A stretch of DNA of 64,000 bases. Source: Plotosus lineatus (taxonomy: Eukaryota > Chordata > Actinopteri > Siluriformes > Plotosidae). The notes under the pieces are model-generated. The model had not been told where the DNA came from. It made no database searches and saw nothing but the letters and a program-made list of their open reading frames with translations. The stretch covers positions 20,757,001 through 20,821,000 of the forward strand of contig CM045733.1 in assembly GCA_024760905.1 (NCBI GenBank), read 5' to 3'. Both the position numbers and the translations under genes were made by a program. Shown one piece after another: positions 62,974-64,000 of this stretch. Numbering within the stretch: the stretch's first letter is position 1; every line of letters starts with the position of its first letter.

Positions 62974-63114
62974 GTGAGGACACATTTTCCACTTGTCTGC
63001 AGAATGTCAGAATCTATCATGTGTTCATCTTAATATCAGCTCTATAAGACACTGCGTAAGGTCTCATTTAGATCACACACTAACTGCATGTTTTTGACCC
63101 TCTATTAATCTATT

Positions 63115-63250
63115 AATTTATGGATGTGGTGAAGGAGGACATGAAGGTAGTTGGTGTAAGAGAAGATGATGCAGAGGATAAGGTGAGATGGAGCCAGATG
63201 ATTTGCTGTGGCGATCCCTGAAGGGAACAGTCGAAAGGAAAAGAAGAAGA
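63115..63250 (+). mobile_element. RTE-like LINE, very short 3' fragment
   Basis: tttatggatgtggtgaagga ggacatgaagg ...gatttgctgtggcgatccct gaagggaacagtcgaaagg aaaagaagaag matches the last 135 bp of the full copies ([14 protein letters not shown]...GDP). Confidence 0.85.
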
Positions 63251-63255
63251 CTGAA

Positions 63256-64000
63256 CAAGTCTCTTTCTAATTGTGTTAAAATTATTTATGTAGGAAAAAA
63301 TGTTGATTTTGGGCCAATATTTGAGAAAAACAGACAAAAAAAAAAGAAACATTTCTAGGCTATTAACCCTTTCACTTCATGTAGCAGATATGCTATGCTG
63401 GTTAATAGATGGTTATACATGGGCACAGATGGATACACATGCGCACGTGCGCGCACATGTATACCTGTATATCTTATTGCATCATGAGCTAAGGGCATAT
63501 CTTAAAGAACAGTGGTATTTATATCCCCAGTACAGTTTCAGTCTCATGCCAAGGTGGCAGCTAATGATGGCTGAACATCTTAAGACACTCTACATATTGG
63601 TTTTTATTTTAATTTGTCGGTTTTTGTATTCACAAGTCTTTACACTATATGCATGTACACGCAAAGGCATGCCTAAATACCTAAATCTCTCTCCGTTATG
63701 CTTTTTAGCAGTTTGCTCTATTGTGTAAACAGATCTTTAGAACACTAAAATATACCAGCGTTTATGGGTCTCACCTCGGCAGCCTTTCATACTCCTGCTT
63801 TCACTAAAATTCCAGCTGCCTATAATGTGTCCAGGAGAATTACAAGCAGCAGTATCCAAACAGTGTGGCTAGTGCCTGTTGTGTTAAGGTGAAGTGCTAT
63901 GCGAGTGCTGTTCCCCGGTGATGGAGCAGAGAGTGCACGAGCTGTTCTAACCGTCTGGAACTGTAGCTCGCTGCTAAATAGCCGTCTGTCACCATCAGAG
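63256..64000. other. dock4 intron 35, to window end
   Basis: No element recognised. The last bases read caccatcagag, which could be the acceptor of the next exon at 63999. Two bases are too few to confirm this. Confidence 0.4.

Noticed and set aside
63990..64000. Start of the next dock4 exon at the window edge
   Set aside because: catcag followed by two bases is too little evidence; not called as an exon.
1..64000. CRISPR arrays, operons, prokaryotic promoters or phage genes
   Set aside because: The window is vertebrate intron-exon DNA; the tandem repeats are microsatellites, and no spacer-repeat array is present.

Overview
This is vertebrate nuclear DNA, almost certainly from a teleost fish. 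It carries a many-exon vertebrate gene with GT-AG introns, dense (GT)n and (TA)n microsatellites, and fish-type repeats: RTE-like LINEs, tRNA-derived SINEs, and Tc1/mariner, hAT and pogo/Tigger elements. The species cannot be named from the sequence.

The window is spanned by one host gene on the + strand, the Rac-type guanine nucleotide exchange factor gene dock4. I could place 35 consecutive coding exons (numbered E1-E35 here) between 850 and 62973. Their splice phases all join, giving 3927 nt (1308 complete codons) with no frame break. E1-E3 encode most of the lipid-binding DHR-1 (C2-like) domain, E4-E22 the helical/ARM-like middle, E23-E32 the catalytic DHR-2 domain, and E33-E35 the start of the Ser/Pro-rich tail. 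The 5' exons and the last coding exons lie outside the window. A 27-nt candidate microexon (43378-43404) sits 63 nt before E20, which is also 27 nt and has the same phase. Long (TG)n tracts stand where a polypyrimidine tract is expected at the acceptors of E2, E10, E12, E31 and E34.

The introns are packed with mobile elements. Intron 11 holds a near-complete RTE-like LINE on the - strand (25888-28804, 18-bp target-site duplication) that split an older SINE. Intron 19 holds a second on the + strand (38380-41392, 20-bp duplication). 3' fragments lie at 3469, 10771 and 63115. A tRNA-headed SINE family occurs at least eight times. Its shared head and body are joined to three different 3' tails, one of them matching the 3' end of the resident LINE. 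Intron 8 (9383-12580 between E7 and E8) holds a nested Tigger-like/hAT/LINE/SINE stack, and a second copy of the Tigger+hAT composite lies at 24585-25506. Two related Tc1 copies (16353, 30286), a mariner-like relic (58560), several Tigger-like MITEs and an hAT element with an 8-bp duplication (5732-6831) fill much of the rest.

The most notable non-gene signal is at 52228-52575 in intron 27. Three identical 55-nt motifs match the hammerhead ribozyme consensus: two in tandem on the + strand, 61 nt apart, and one inverted. The arrangement resembles the terminal repeats of Penelope-like retroelements. Because the tandem pair is in dock4 sense orientation, it would be transcribed in the pre-mRNA. 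A 54-bp piece of the same element, without the ribozyme, lies at 30182-30235.
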